Assembly (NCBI GenBank): GCA_964351625.1
Contig: CAYGOV010000017.1
Location: 1 to 64,000, forward strand
Reading direction: 5' to 3'
Source of the DNA: Marinoscillum sp964351625
Lineage (GTDB): Bacteria > Bacteroidota > Bacteroidia > Cytophagales > Cyclobacteriaceae
Length of the DNA: 64,000 nucleotides
The notes under the pieces are model-generated. The model ran no database searches. It was not told the origin of the DNA and worked only from the letters and a program-made list of their open reading frames with translations. Shown here one piece after another: positions 34,387-43,319 of this stretch. Within the stretch, counting starts at the first letter, position 1, and each line of letters starts with the position of its first letter. Position numbers and translations under genes: made by a program.

Positions 34387-35393
34387 AACTGTTGTAAAAA
34401 TCTCAAATCATTTTCTGAGAATAGACGGATATCATCTATTTGATATTTCAGCATGGTTATGCGCTCAATGCCCATCCCGAATGCAAATCCGCTGTATTCT
34501 TTTGAGTCGATTCCACAGCTTTCCAACACATTCGGATCTACCATTCCTGATCCTCCAATCTCTACCCAGCCTGAGTGCTTGCATATTTTGCAACCATCAC
34601 CGTTGCAGATGAAACAACTGATATCTATTTCAGCACTTGGTTCAGTAAATGGGAAAAACGAAGGTCTGAATCGAATTTGAGTTCCTTTACCAAATAGCTC
34701 TTGGGCAAAATGATAGATGGTTTCCTTTAGATCTTTAAACGACACTTTCTTATCTACATAAAGGCCCTCTACCTGATTGAAAAAACAGTGTGCCCTTGCA
34801 GAAATAGCTTCATTACGATAAACCCTTCCAGGCATAATAGATCGAAAAGGAGGCTTTCCTGATTCCATTAACCTTATCTGGACATTGGAAGTATGGGTGC
34901 GGAGAAGTGTGTCTGGATTCTTAGTTACGAAATAAGTATCCTGCATTTCACGAGCTGGGTGATTCTCCGGAAAATTTAGTGCAGTGAAATTATGAAAATC
35001 ATCTTCAATCTCCGGACCATCTTTTACACTAAACCCTTGTCGCTCGAAAATCTGAATAATCCTATTCTTGATCGTGGTAAGTGGATGTATACTGCCAGTT
35101 TGAGAGACAGGAGGCAAAGTCAAATCCAATTGTGTCTCCGTATTTTGATTATGGCCGCTTTCAAGTTGAGAAATAAGACCTTGGAATTTCTCTTGAATGT
35201 GCTCCTTCAGCACATTCAATTCTCCACCTAAATCACGCTTTTGATCATTGGGTATTGTTTTAAATTCGTCAAACAATTCACTAAGCACTCCCTTTCTACT
35301 TATATACTTAAGACGAAAAGCTTCCAATTCCTCTGCCGTGGATGCTTTTGCGTCTTTTACGGCCATCATCAAAGACTGAATTTTCTCTCTCAT
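34383..35393 (-). CDS. pheS: Phenylalanyl-tRNA synthetase alpha subunit
   Basis: The catalytic subunit of PheRS charges tRNA-Phe together with PheT. The 336-residue protein has an N-terminal coiled-coil, then class II core motifs. FHNFTALNFPENHPAREMQDTYF covers motif 1, with RTHTSNVQIRLM and GRVYRNEAISARAHCFFNQVEG for motif 2, and GFAFGMGIERITMLKY for motif 3. A Cys-rich insertion (CFICNGDGCKICKHSGW) looks like a metal site. The ATG at 35393 is preferred over an upstream TTG. pheT is not in the window. Confidence 0.97.
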   Translation of the reverse strand: MREKIQSLMMAVKDAKASTAEELEAFRLKYISRKGVLSELFDEFKTIPNDQKRDLGGELNVLKEHIQEKFQGLISQLESGHNQNTETQLDLTLPPVSQTGSIHPLTTIKNRIIQIFERQGFSVKDGPEIEDDFHNFTALNFPENHPAREMQDTYFVTKNPDTLLRTHTSNVQIRLMESGKPPFRSIMPGRVYRNEAISARAHCFFNQVEGLYVDKKVSFKDLKETIYHFAQELFGKGTQIRFRPSFFPFTEPSAEIDISCFICNGDGCKICKHSGWVEIGGSGMVDPNVLESCGIDSKEYSGFAFGMGIERITMLKYQIDDIRLFSENDLRFLQQF

Positions 35394-35410
35394 ATTTCCC
35401 AAAACTTGGG

Positions 35411-35418
35411 CAAATGTA
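35411..35418 (-). promoter_or_regulatory. Putative -7 promoter element of pheS
   Basis: On the minus strand TACATTTG matches TAnnTTTG exactly, 17 bp before the pheS ATG. No clear TTG occurs at the -33 spacing, which would fall inside the end of the upstream glycosyl-phosphate transferase gene. Confidence 0.4.
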
Positions 35419-35434
35419 GTAAAGGAAAGCCTTT

Positions 35435-36535
35435 CTAAGCTGACTTGGAGATGTAAAGATCGGAGTTATTACCAGAATTAGACTTAGGCTTTTCCTTTCT
35501 TAATCTGATCAAACGAAGTTGTAGACCTAGAACTAATAAACCACAGAAAAGACCTATAGCCAATAGAAGGACCCCATTCCCTAAATGGCTATTTAAAGAT
35601 AGTGTTCCGAATAACACCGTAAGGTTAAACAAAAGCAGAGTGATTGTTACTTGTCGATCTGAGAACCCTAATCTTAATAGTTCGTGATGAAGATGCCGAC
35701 GATCCGGATCCAATGGGTTCTGTCCGTGCCAAAATCGAATAATGAATACTCTTGTTGTATCCACAATAGGCAAGATTAACGCGGCGGCTGCCAGTGCTAC
35801 TGTAGCCTTAATTTCGAAAATTCCGAAGTAAGAGGATGGTGAGATATTAATAAATTGAATTGCGCAGGTAGAAACGACAAATCCGATTAGCATAGACCCT
35901 GTATCTCCCATGAAAATTTTCGCGGGATGCCAATTAAAAAACAAAAAAGCGAACGTAGCACCCGCTAAAGAAGCAGATAGCGCAGCAAAAGCCCCATCAC
36001 CATTCAAATAGAAAACGATTCCAAAAAAGGTCAAAATAAGTAGACCCACAGAGCCCGCAAGACCATCAATACCATCGATGAGGTTAAAACTATTAGTAAG
36101 AGCAACCAAAACGAAAACACTAAATAGGAAAGTGAACCAAGCCGGCATTTCGCTAACCCCCATTATCCCATAAAAGCCATCGAGTTGAATATCGGAAAAT
36201 TGGACAACCAAAAATGCAGCAAATACTTGGGCAAATAATTTATGTTTAGCGATCAAAACAGATATATCATCACGAATACCCATGAAAAAAATAACTAAAA
36301 TACCAAAGAGGAGATATTTCAATTGAATCAATTCAACGAAGGAAATCGAGAAAAGAAGTGCAATTATAAATCCAAATAGAATCGCCACGCCTCCTAAAAC
36401 AGGTGTAGAAACGGAGTGTGCCTTTCTTATGTCTGGATTGTCTAATAAATTTATAGACTTACTCACCTTAATGACCAAAGGCAAAAGCATAAGAGTAATA
36501 AAGAAGGAAGAAACTGTAGCTATTATTATACTCAT
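35435..36535 (-). CDS. Undecaprenyl-phosphate N-acetylhexosamine-1-phosphate transferase (WecA/TagO/MraY-like)
   Basis: A 366-residue polytopic membrane enzyme with about eleven helices. Motifs of the polyprenyl-phosphate HexNAc-1-P transferases are present: PDIRKAHSVSTPVLGG at the start, FMGIRDD, NLIDGIDGLAGSVG, and FMGDTGSMLIGF with catalytic Asp residues, plus DRRHLHHELLRLGFS (the WecA-specific HIHH-like box). It would load the first sugar phosphate onto undecaprenyl phosphate for surface glycan synthesis. It is the left boundary of the polysaccharide locus, after a gap of 41 bp to pheS. Confidence 0.92.
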   Translation of the reverse strand: MSIIIATVSSFFITLMLLPLVIKVSKSINLLDNPDIRKAHSVSTPVLGGVAILFGFIIALLFSISFVELIQLKYLLFGILVIFFMGIRDDISVLIAKHKLFAQVFAAFLVVQFSDIQLDGFYGIMGVSEMPAWFTFLFSVFVLVALTNSFNLIDGIDGLAGSVGLLILTFFGIVFYLNGDGAFAALSASLAGATFAFLFFNWHPAKIFMGDTGSMLIGFVVSTCAIQFINISPSSYFGIFEIKATVALAAAALILPIVDTTRVFIIRFWHGQNPLDPDRRHLHHELLRLGFSDRQVTITLLLFNLTVLFGTLSLNSHLGNGVLLLAIGLFCGLLVLGLQLRLIRLRKEKPKSNSGNNSDLYISKSA

Positions 36536-36624
36536 ATAGTCGACTTAAATAAGTCAATATGTGAAAATAATACTAAATAATTAGACTATTCCATTAAATA
36601 AGACGAGACCCTTGTATTTATCGA

Positions 36625-38010
36625 CTAATAGGCATTTTCACTGCCTTTCAGAATAGAGATCAATGTTAAAGCAATGATTTTCACGTCAAATACCAATGAC
36701 CAATTTTTGACATAGAAACGGTCAAGTCGAACTCTACCACTCATATCACTAAAAACTGAAGTTTCACCTCTGAAGCCCTTAGCTTGAGCAAGGCCTGTAA
36801 TGCCAGGCTTTACTGCGTGTCTCTGTATGAAGCGATCAATCTTGGGTTGGAACTGTTCATTAAGCTTAATAGGATGAGGTCTTGGACCGACAACCGACAT
36901 ATCCCCCAAAAACACATTAATGAATTGAGGCAACTCATCAATACTTGTTTTCCGAAGTATTGCTCCAATCTTTGTTATCCGAGGGTCATTTTTGGTCGCC
37001 TGCTTAGAATCTGATTCATTGTTCACAACCATAGTTCGAAACTTCCAGCATAGAAATGGACGATTGTCTCTTCCATTTCTGCTTTGTTTAAAGAAAACAG
37101 GTCCTTTCGATTCAAGTTTTATTAAAAGACTTATGACAGGAATCAACCATGAAAAAATAAAGATCAACACAAGGGAGGAAAAAATAATATCGAAAAAACG
37201 CTTAATAAATTGATTTGCAAGGCTATCCAAGGGAATGGCCCCAACATTGATAATTGGAATATCTCCATAACGTTGAATACTTAGGTTCTTATTACCCAAT
37301 TTACTAAACTGAGAAACTATTTTAACCTTGATTAAATTATTCTCCGCAAAATCAATGAGACGTTTAATTTCGTCATCATATAACCTCGGCAAGCAGCAAA
37401 AAATAACATCAACGGTATTCGATTTTACATAATGCTGTATATCTAAGACTTTACCTAGAAAGCGACCTCTAGCCTCCTCTGGGCTATTATCAAAATAACC
37501 TAAAAACTTATACCCAACAGCAGGATTGAATCTGAAGAACCTTTCCAAATCTGTAGCTGTATCACCATAACCCACAATTACGACATTCCTTAAATTATAT
37601 CCCTTACTGCGATAGTATCGAATAAAATAATGCCAAATAGACCTCCAAAAAATTAGGAAGAATGTGAAAACCAAGTAGGAAACAAAAAGATGTTGTCGTG
37701 AATAATAGAAAGGCTTAGCAATGAACCATAATGCAAAAACAATTGACAGATTAATCACCAAAGCGGTAAGCACTTTGTTTAAGTGATCAATCAAGCGGTT
37801 TTCCCTACTGATTTCTTGCAGATTTGTGGCGAAAAAAATGATTAGCCAAGTAGCATTTAATATTACTTGAAGCACCAAGTAATTCTCATTGGTGTAGAAA
37901 GGGCTCCCAAATCGATTGATATTAGCTACTATTATTCCTAGATTTAGACAGAATACGTCTGCAAAAAGAAATAGAATAGGAAAATAATTAGAATATCTGT
38001 GCGACGACAT
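36625..38010 (-). CDS. Undecaprenyl-phosphate glucose phosphotransferase (WcaJ-type)
   Basis: A 461-residue polyisoprenyl-phosphate hexose-1-phosphate transferase. It has four N-terminal helices, a CoA-binding-like Rossmann region (NVVIVGYGDTATDLERFF) and a C-terminal catalytic bacterial sugar transferase domain (about residues 270-461). The domain contains KRFFDIIFSSLVLI, CWKFRTMVVN, KTSIDELPQFINVFLGDMSVVGPRPHP and GITGLAQAKGFRG. It starts a repeat unit by moving glucose-1-P (or galactose) onto undecaprenyl phosphate. The ATG at 38010 is chosen over a TTG seven codons upstream. It is a second possible initiating enzyme beside the WecA-like one. Confidence 0.93.
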   Translation of the reverse strand: MSSHRYSNYFPILFLFADVFCLNLGIIVANINRFGSPFYTNENYLVLQVILNATWLIIFFATNLQEISRENRLIDHLNKVLTALVINLSIVFALWFIAKPFYYSRQHLFVSYLVFTFFLIFWRSIWHYFIRYYRSKGYNLRNVVIVGYGDTATDLERFFRFNPAVGYKFLGYFDNSPEEARGRFLGKVLDIQHYVKSNTVDVIFCCLPRLYDDEIKRLIDFAENNLIKVKIVSQFSKLGNKNLSIQRYGDIPIINVGAIPLDSLANQFIKRFFDIIFSSLVLIFIFSWLIPVISLLIKLESKGPVFFKQSRNGRDNRPFLCWKFRTMVVNNESDSKQATKNDPRITKIGAILRKTSIDELPQFINVFLGDMSVVGPRPHPIKLNEQFQPKIDRFIQRHAVKPGITGLAQAKGFRGETSVFSDMSGRVRLDRFYVKNWSLVFDVKIIALTLISILKGSENAY

Positions 38011-38115
38011 CTCTTTAAAAATCAATGGCAAATATAAATATTATTCAATATACGCAATGTTAAATTTGCATAATGTCCTTTACTAATTGATTATCTTGAA
38101 ATCTTAATACTGCTT

Positions 38116-38265
38116 ATGAATAATCAAATTCGGCCAGTACTTAAGCGCTTCATTATTCGTTCCATAGTTATTTTCGTGGGCTGGTTAATTCATTTTCATG
38201 GATTCATACAGCCTGACGGACGAACGAATCAATGGCTGACAGAAAAAGTTGCAGTTCACTATTGA
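38116..38265 (+). pseudogene. Exosortase N-terminal fragment (49 residues, decayed)
   Basis: A short open frame from ATG 38116 to TGA 38263-38265. Its product aligns without gaps to the start of the intact exosortase at 55935-56492. Both share FIIR, a central GWLI, then GF, PDGR and W over about 35 residues, with roughly half the positions identical. Everything after the first membrane helix, including the catalytic Cys, Arg and His region, is missing; the frame ends shortly after the homology. I read it as the remnant of a former exosortase gene, now non-functional. Confidence 0.75.
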
Positions 38266-38326
38266 TCCAACTTTCCTCTGAGAAGCTAGAAGTAGGGCAC
38301 TCCTTGTCAGGCATTCTAAGCAATCT

Positions 38327-39256
38327 TCACCACTCAGAATTATCCACAGCTTCATAAACAGCTCGAATACCATCCTCCAAACCAATCTTAGCTTTCCACC
38401 CCAGGGCATTAATGCGACTACTGTCCATAAGCTTACGAGGCGTCCCATCAGGTTTGTCCGTATTAAACACAATCTCCCCAGAGTAACCTACAATTCTCTT
38501 CACGGTCAAGGCCAAATCCTTAATAGTCAAATCTTCTCCATAACCCAAATTAATCGTCTGTCCATCACTATAGTTATCCATTAAGAACAAACAGGCTTCT
38601 GCCAAATCATCCACATGTAAAAATTCTCGCATTGGCTCGCCTGTACCCCAAATCTCTACCTCACTTTTGCCTTCCTGCTTTGCGGTATGAAATTTCCTAA
38701 TCAAAGCTGGCAAGACATGTGAATTATTCAAGTCATAGTTGTCATTCGGACCATACAAGTTGGTAGGCATGGCGCTGATAAAATCAGAACCATATTGATC
38801 TCGGTAGGTCTCACACAACTTTATCCCAGCGATTTTCGCAATGGCATAGGGTTCATTAGTGGATTCCAAAGTTCCCGTGAGGAGACTATCTTCTCGAATG
38901 GGCTGTTCCGCTAATTTTGGATAGATACAAGAACTCCCCAGAAATAATAGTTTTCTTACGTTATTTATATACGAAGCATGGATAACATTCGCTTCCATCA
39001 TCAAGTTTTCATAGAGAAATGCCCCACGATAAACACTATTAGCAAGTATACCTCCAACCTTCGCTGCAGCTAGAAAAACATATTCTGGTTTTTCTAGCTC
39101 AAAGAATCTTTGAACAGATTTTTGATCCACAAGATTTAATTCTTTAGAAGTACGATATATAAGGCTTGTATAGCCTTCTTTTTTCAGTAACCTAACAAGC
39201 GCAGAGCCCACCATTCCACGGTGACCAGCGATGTATATCTTTGATGACCTATTCAT
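38327..39256 (-). CDS. fcl: GDP-L-fucose synthase
   Basis: This epimerase/reductase makes GDP-L-fucose from GDP-4-keto-6-deoxymannose. The 309-residue short-chain dehydrogenase-type protein has the NAD(P) motif AGHRGMVGSALVRLL, the catalytic SSCIYP serine and YAIAKIAGIK (Tyr-x-x-x-Lys), and TNLYGPNDNYDLNNSHVLPALI. It is separated from gmd, its pathway partner on the same strand, by a 309-bp low-complexity spacer. The two enzymes together convert GDP-mannose to GDP-fucose. Confidence 0.96.
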   Translation of the reverse strand: MNRSSKIYIAGHRGMVGSALVRLLKKEGYTSLIYRTSKELNLVDQKSVQRFFELEKPEYVFLAAAKVGGILANSVYRGAFLYENLMMEANVIHASYINNVRKLLFLGSSCIYPKLAEQPIREDSLLTGTLESTNEPYAIAKIAGIKLCETYRDQYGSDFISAMPTNLYGPNDNYDLNNSHVLPALIRKFHTAKQEGKSEVEIWGTGEPMREFLHVDDLAEACLFLMDNYSDGQTINLGYGEDLTIKDLALTVKRIVGYSGEIVFNTDKPDGTPRKLMDSSRINALGWKAKIGLEDGIRAVYEAVDNSEW

Positions 39257-39289
39257 TAATCAGGTATTGTAGTAATTATGATTATGCTC

Positions 39290-39567
39290 ATGATGAAGGT
39301 GAGGTAAACATGGACTATGACTATTGACTTTGACAATGACCTACTTGACTATGACTATTCACAGTTAACGATTACTTGACTGAAGTTCAGATTTCACGTG
39401 CACCAAAGGTCAAAAACCTACAGTCAAAAATCATAGCAATCGTCAAAAACCAACTGTCAACTGTCAACTGTTAAAATTCATGACCAAGCTCCAGAAGTCA
39501 AAGTCTAAAGCCAATATTCATTGTCAGAAGAAGGTCAACAATCAAAAGTTATCGTCAACAGTCAACT
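39290..39567. repeat. Low-complexity spacer with degenerate short tandem repeats between fcl and gmd
   Basis: This gap holds no gene. It is filled with variants of a few short words: GACTATGACTATT (near 39313 and 39347), GTCAAAAACC/ATC (near 39409, 39423 and 39442) and tandem CAACTGT (39452-39471), with GTCAACAGTCAAC at 39553-39565 reaching the gmd stop. The words share a GTCAA/TGAC core on either strand. Similar GTCAACTGTCAAC tracts occur between genes in other Bacteroidota, but I cannot say what they do. Confidence 0.65.
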
Positions 39568-40678
39568 ATTCCGCTTGTTTCAAAATATCGTGCCCGCCTT
39601 CTAGGAGATACTTATCTCGCTCAAACAATTTCAAATCACTTGCCATCATTTCTTTCACTAATGCAGCTAAATCATACTCAGGTACCCAACCTAATTTATC
39701 TTTGGCCTTCGAAGCATCTCCAATTAGCAACTCCACTTCCGTGGGTCTAAAGTATTTAGGGTCAATTTTAATCACTTCCTGACCTAGTTTAAATGCGTAG
39801 TTACTGTTTAAAGAACTTAAAACTGTTCCTACTTCCTCTACACCAGTTCCCCTAAATTCTAATTCAACACCAACTTCTCTAAACGCCATCCTCATAAACT
39901 CACGGATAGGTGTAGTGATACCAGTAGCAAGCACAAAATCTTCTGGTTTTTCTTGCTGGAGCATGAGCCACATTCCCCTAACATAATCTTTGGCATGCCC
40001 CCAATCCCTTTTTGAATCTAGGTTACCCATATAGACACAATCCTGAAGTCCCATCGCCATCTTGGCCACTGCTCTTGTAATTTTACGCGTCACAAATGTT
40101 TCACCTCTTAATGGAGATTCATGATTAAAAAGGATACCATTGCAGGCATACATATCATAAGCCTCTCGATAATTTACCGTGATCCAATAGGCATATAACT
40201 TAGCAACACCATAGGGAGAACGAGGGTAAAAAGGGGTAGTCTCGGATTGGGGAACCTCCTGAACCAAGCCAAACAATTCCGAGGTAGACGCTTGATATAT
40301 TTTTGTCTTCTTCGTAAGCCCAAGGAGCTTTACCGCTTCCAATAATCTCATAGTCCCCAGACCATCTACATCCGCCACATACTCAGGGGTTTCAAAACTC
40401 ACCCGAACATGCGACATGGCTCCTAAATTGTATATTTCATGAGGCTGTATCTCCTGAATTAATCGGGTTAGATTCATCGAATCAGTTAAGTCTCCATAAT
40501 GAAGGAAAAATCGTGGATTAACTCCATGTAGATCTTGATATAAATGGTCAATACGATCTGTATTAAAGGAGGAAGCCCTGCGTTTAATCCCGTGTACCTC
40601 ATAACCCTTTTCTAAAAGAAGTTCACTTAAATAGGCCCCGTCTTGTCCTGTAATTCCTGTAATAAGTGCTTTTTTCAT
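39566..40678 (-). CDS. gmd: GDP-mannose 4,6-dehydratase
   Basis: This NADP-dependent enzyme turns GDP-D-mannose into GDP-4-keto-6-deoxymannose, the first step to GDP-fucose. The 370-residue protein has MKKALITGITGQDGAYL at the N-terminus, STSELFG, and the catalytic YGVAKLYAYW, then NHESPLRGETFVTRKITRA. I use the ATG at 40678; an upstream TTG would add six residues without family support. It lies between the acetyltransferase gene and fcl on the same strand. Confidence 0.96.
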   Translation of the reverse strand: MKKALITGITGQDGAYLSELLLEKGYEVHGIKRRASSFNTDRIDHLYQDLHGVNPRFFLHYGDLTDSMNLTRLIQEIQPHEIYNLGAMSHVRVSFETPEYVADVDGLGTMRLLEAVKLLGLTKKTKIYQASTSELFGLVQEVPQSETTPFYPRSPYGVAKLYAYWITVNYREAYDMYACNGILFNHESPLRGETFVTRKITRAVAKMAMGLQDCVYMGNLDSKRDWGHAKDYVRGMWLMLQQEKPEDFVLATGITTPIREFMRMAFREVGVELEFRGTGVEEVGTVLSSLNSNYAFKLGQEVIKIDPKYFRPTEVELLIGDASKAKDKLGWVPEYDLAALVKEMMASDLKLFERDKYLLEGGHDILKQAE

Positions 40679-40698
40679 CTTTTTTAGAAAATACAACC

Positions 40699-41226
40699 CT
40701 AATTCCGTGATTTAATATGCTTGCATGGATTCCCAGCACTAATTGAATACTCTTTAACATTTTTGGTAACAATTGACCCTGCACCTATTATTGAATGATC
40801 ACCTATTTGCACTCCTGGTAGAATAATTGCATTTGCCCCAATCCAAACATCATTCCCAATGATTGTTTCATAATGCCTCTTGCCTTGTTTTTGGATAGGG
40901 ATATCGAGTGATACAAATTCATGATTACGACAGTAAATTTTGACATCAGGGCCCATTATCACATTATTTCCTATAGTAGCATTCGCTTGGATCATACACC
41001 TTGTTCCTAATTCAGATTCATTACCCACTTTAATATTAGGTGAGTAATCTGCTCCGCTTTTGACTCTGATATTTTTACCGCATTTTAGGATCGCGTATGA
41101 AGTAAGTTTATTTCTAATCCAAGGAAAAAAAAGTGCATAGGGACGATAATCTTCAGGAGTATTTCTGAAAAAAAGGAGATAAATCAAGTAAGCAAATAAT
41201 TTAAATGGATTCCTCTTGACTTTCAT
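40699..41226 (-). CDS. Hexapeptide-repeat acyltransferase (probable O-acetyltransferase)
   Basis: A 175-residue left-handed beta-helix protein of the maltose/serine acetyltransferase type. The hexapeptide pattern runs through NATIGNNVIMGPDVKIYCRNHEF and IGNDVWIGANAIILPGVQIGDHSIIGAGSIVTKNV, ending in AGNPCKHI. The His in NHEF is the likely catalytic base. It probably adds acetyl groups to sugars of the surface polymer. It overlaps the upstream sulfotransferase gene by 4 bp, indicating one operon of polymer decoration genes. Confidence 0.87.
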   Translation of the reverse strand: MKVKRNPFKLFAYLIYLLFFRNTPEDYRPYALFFPWIRNKLTSYAILKCGKNIRVKSGADYSPNIKVGNESELGTRCMIQANATIGNNVIMGPDVKIYCRNHEFVSLDIPIQKQGKRHYETIIGNDVWIGANAIILPGVQIGDHSIIGAGSIVTKNVKEYSISAGNPCKHIKSRN

Positions 41227-42230
41227 TTTACTAGTCTTTTCCTAATTGTAGAAACTGCATTCTTCATTCGACTCCAATTTAAAAGGAGTGCTATTGCTAA
41301 CTGAATTGGTAATATAAAACTATAGTAAACTCTCTTTATTATTGAGGAATCAAGTTTCTCAATTTCATAGCCTAGGCTTCTCATCTTATCACCACATATA
41401 TTTTGAGCAATTTCTGCCTCCGTGCTACTCAAGCCACTCTTCCATCTGCCTAGACTTTTCGTTGAAATACCTCTTTCTTTATAGCTACTCTTATCCATTG
41501 AAGACCCCATGTAATGAATGTCAAGCATATCACCAGAATATTCGACATCAACAAATTTGCAAATCTCCTTCAGATATTTTTCTGGTTCCTCTACTAAATT
41601 TTCGTATTTACAATGAAATAGGTTGGCTTTATTTTTATGTTTTTCAAATTGATTAATGGAGGCATTCCACAATCTTGAAATAACTGCCGGATGATAATTT
41701 AATTTCGTCCTAATTACATCTAGTTTTGAAAAAACACCTTTTCGAGCCTTCCATTTATTCTTCTGAGAAAGCAGAATATCTCGCGGATCCCTAACCAAGT
41801 ACAGAAACTTTGCTCCCTTTATTAAATCACTTATTTCATCAATGTAAAATTGATTTCTTGGTGTTGGGTCACATAAAAAATTTGACCCTCCGTAATATTT
41901 TAAAGCCATTAAATATAGCTCCACAGGATGATAAGAAGTCTTTTCTCCAATTATTTCCTCAGCCTTTTGTAAATAGAGTGTCTTCTCACCTAAAGTTAGT
42001 TTTGCATTACCTCTATATCCCTTCTCGCCAATACACAATAATGTTGTCAGCATATCCTGAGCTTCTTTTAAACTGAGATGCTTATCCGAAAAATCATAGA
42101 ATTGTTCGAAAAAATGCATCTCAGGAAAGCAAAATATATTCGGATTCTTATTCAGAATCGTTGTTAACATTTTTGTCCCACTCCTTGAATTGCCTACTAT
42201 AAAAATAATTTTTTGACCTTCGAGCTTCAT
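41223..42230 (-). CDS. Sulfotransferase family protein
   Basis: A 335-residue protein with the PAPS-binding 5'-loop GNSRSGTKML (residues 13-22) and the 3'-phosphate motif YLVRDPRDILLSQ. It would transfer sulfate from PAPS to a sugar or lipid hydroxyl. The C-terminus has a short hydrophobic segment (YYSFILPIQLAIALLLNW) that may attach it to the inner membrane. It is joined by 4-bp overlaps to the upstream glycosyltransferase and the downstream acetyltransferase, so the three act on the same polymer by inference. Confidence 0.88.
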   Translation of the reverse strand: MKLEGQKIIFIVGNSRSGTKMLTTILNKNPNIFCFPEMHFFEQFYDFSDKHLSLKEAQDMLTTLLCIGEKGYRGNAKLTLGEKTLYLQKAEEIIGEKTSYHPVELYLMALKYYGGSNFLCDPTPRNQFYIDEISDLIKGAKFLYLVRDPRDILLSQKNKWKARKGVFSKLDVIRTKLNYHPAVISRLWNASINQFEKHKNKANLFHCKYENLVEEPEKYLKEICKFVDVEYSGDMLDIHYMGSSMDKSSYKERGISTKSLGRWKSGLSSTEAEIAQNICGDKMRSLGYEIEKLDSSIIKRVYYSFILPIQLAIALLLNWSRMKNAVSTIRKRLVK

Positions 42231-43264
42231 ACAACTAATAGTTTTTTATAAACTTCAACCGTTTTATTACACACTGAGTCAAGGCTATATAAGTTCGTCA
42301 TAGCTTCAGCCTTTTTTGACATACTGTTGTATTGATCTTCGCCAATTGCCATTGCCTCCTTTAAAGTATTTGCTAACCCTTCAGGTGTAAGTTCATCAAC
42401 AATCAGCCCATTTGACAGGTGAGATACTTGTTCTGCCAAACCTCCAACGTTAGAGACAATAGCGGGTGTTCCGCAAAACATAGCTTCGGATGCTACTAAT
42501 CCAAAAGGCTCATGCCGAGATGGGAGCACAAAAAATTTGGAGGCTGAGTACAAATCGCTGAGCTCAGGTTGAGTCTTATTGATATGAATGTCTACATTAA
42601 ATCTATCCTTTAATGCTTCAATAGCTTCTTGGTATTCACCAGACCCCACAAACGCTAGTCGAATTGAGTGATCATCTAGCTCCTTAATGGCATCAATCAT
42701 CAGATCTGTCCCTTTTCGATGAATAAACTTAGCTACGAAAATGAAGTCATAGCTTTTTTCGATTTTTTTTGGATAAAAAACATTAACATCAATCCCCGCG
42801 CACATGATTAAATCATTTGCTCGTCCTAGTTTTTCATTGATCTCATGAGATGTTTCCTCGCCAACAGAGATGGAGTAATCAATCTTCTCGGCCAGATGGC
42901 TGAATATACCTTGTGAAAGTCTTCCTTTAAAGAAATTATGAATATCACCACCATGAAATGTGACAACTATTTTGGCTTTTCGATGAAAGAGCTTGTAGAG
43001 ATAAGCATGTAGATAAAGAGGGAAGAAATAATGAACATGAATGATGTCGTAGCGTTTAAAAAGGTTAGGTATAAATCGTAGAGTAGCCACTATATATTTC
43101 AAAATGCTACCAAGTTTGCTTGTAAACACCCGACGCATGAAAAATATATCTACATTGTCTCTGCCAAGTAAAGAACCCAATTTTTCAAACTGATTTTTTA
43201 CAAAAATCCCAGCAAAAGGTAACTGCTCAGATGGATAAATATTGGAAATAATTAATATTTTCAT
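42227..43264 (-). CDS. GT4-family glycosyltransferase
   Basis: A 345-residue GT-B fold enzyme. The N-terminal domain begins MKILIISNIYPSEQLPFAGIFV and has VTFHGGDIH. The C-terminal nucleotide-sugar domain has IFVAKFIHRKGTDLMIDAI and the motif HEPFGLVASEAMFCGTPAIVSNVGGLAE (E-x7-E). It retains the anomeric configuration and would add one sugar to the lipid-linked repeat unit on the cytosolic face. It is the first gene of a four- to six-gene minus-strand operon that continues into sulfotransferase, acetyltransferase and gmd. Confidence 0.92.
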   Translation of the reverse strand: MKILIISNIYPSEQLPFAGIFVKNQFEKLGSLLGRDNVDIFFMRRVFTSKLGSILKYIVATLRFIPNLFKRYDIIHVHYFFPLYLHAYLYKLFHRKAKIVVTFHGGDIHNFFKGRLSQGIFSHLAEKIDYSISVGEETSHEINEKLGRANDLIMCAGIDVNVFYPKKIEKSYDFIFVAKFIHRKGTDLMIDAIKELDDHSIRLAFVGSGEYQEAIEALKDRFNVDIHINKTQPELSDLYSASKFFVLPSRHEPFGLVASEAMFCGTPAIVSNVGGLAEQVSHLSNGLIVDELTPEGLANTLKEAMAIGEDQYNSMSKKAEAMTNLYSLDSVCNKTVEVYKKLLVV

Positions 43265-43269
43265 TGGAG

Positions 43270-43295
43270 CAAAGTTAATATGAGATTCTTCTCAA
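43270..43295 (-). promoter_or_regulatory. Putative promoter of the glycosyltransferase-sulfotransferase-acetyltransferase operon
   Basis: On the minus strand TAACTTTG (43270-43277) matches the -7 element exactly; TTG at 43293-43295 precedes it by 15 bp, slightly shorter than usual. The -7 element ends 5 bp before the ATG, so the transcript would be almost leaderless. Confidence 0.42.
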
Positions 43296-43319
43296 TCTAT
43301 TAGAAAAAAATAATTAAGC

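Noticed and set aside
38185..38472. Minus-strand open frame of 95 codons overlapping the end of fcl
   Set aside because: It is an out-of-frame shadow of fcl and has no protein-like features; the real features here are fcl and the exosortase fragment.
39452..39471. CRISPR-like tandem repeat
   Set aside because: Units are only 7 bp and directly adjacent, without spacers, and no cas genes are near; a low-complexity tract.
39480..39782. Plus-strand open frame of 100 codons starting in the repeat spacer
   Set aside because: Its second half is antisense to gmd and its first half translates repeats; no start signal or family.
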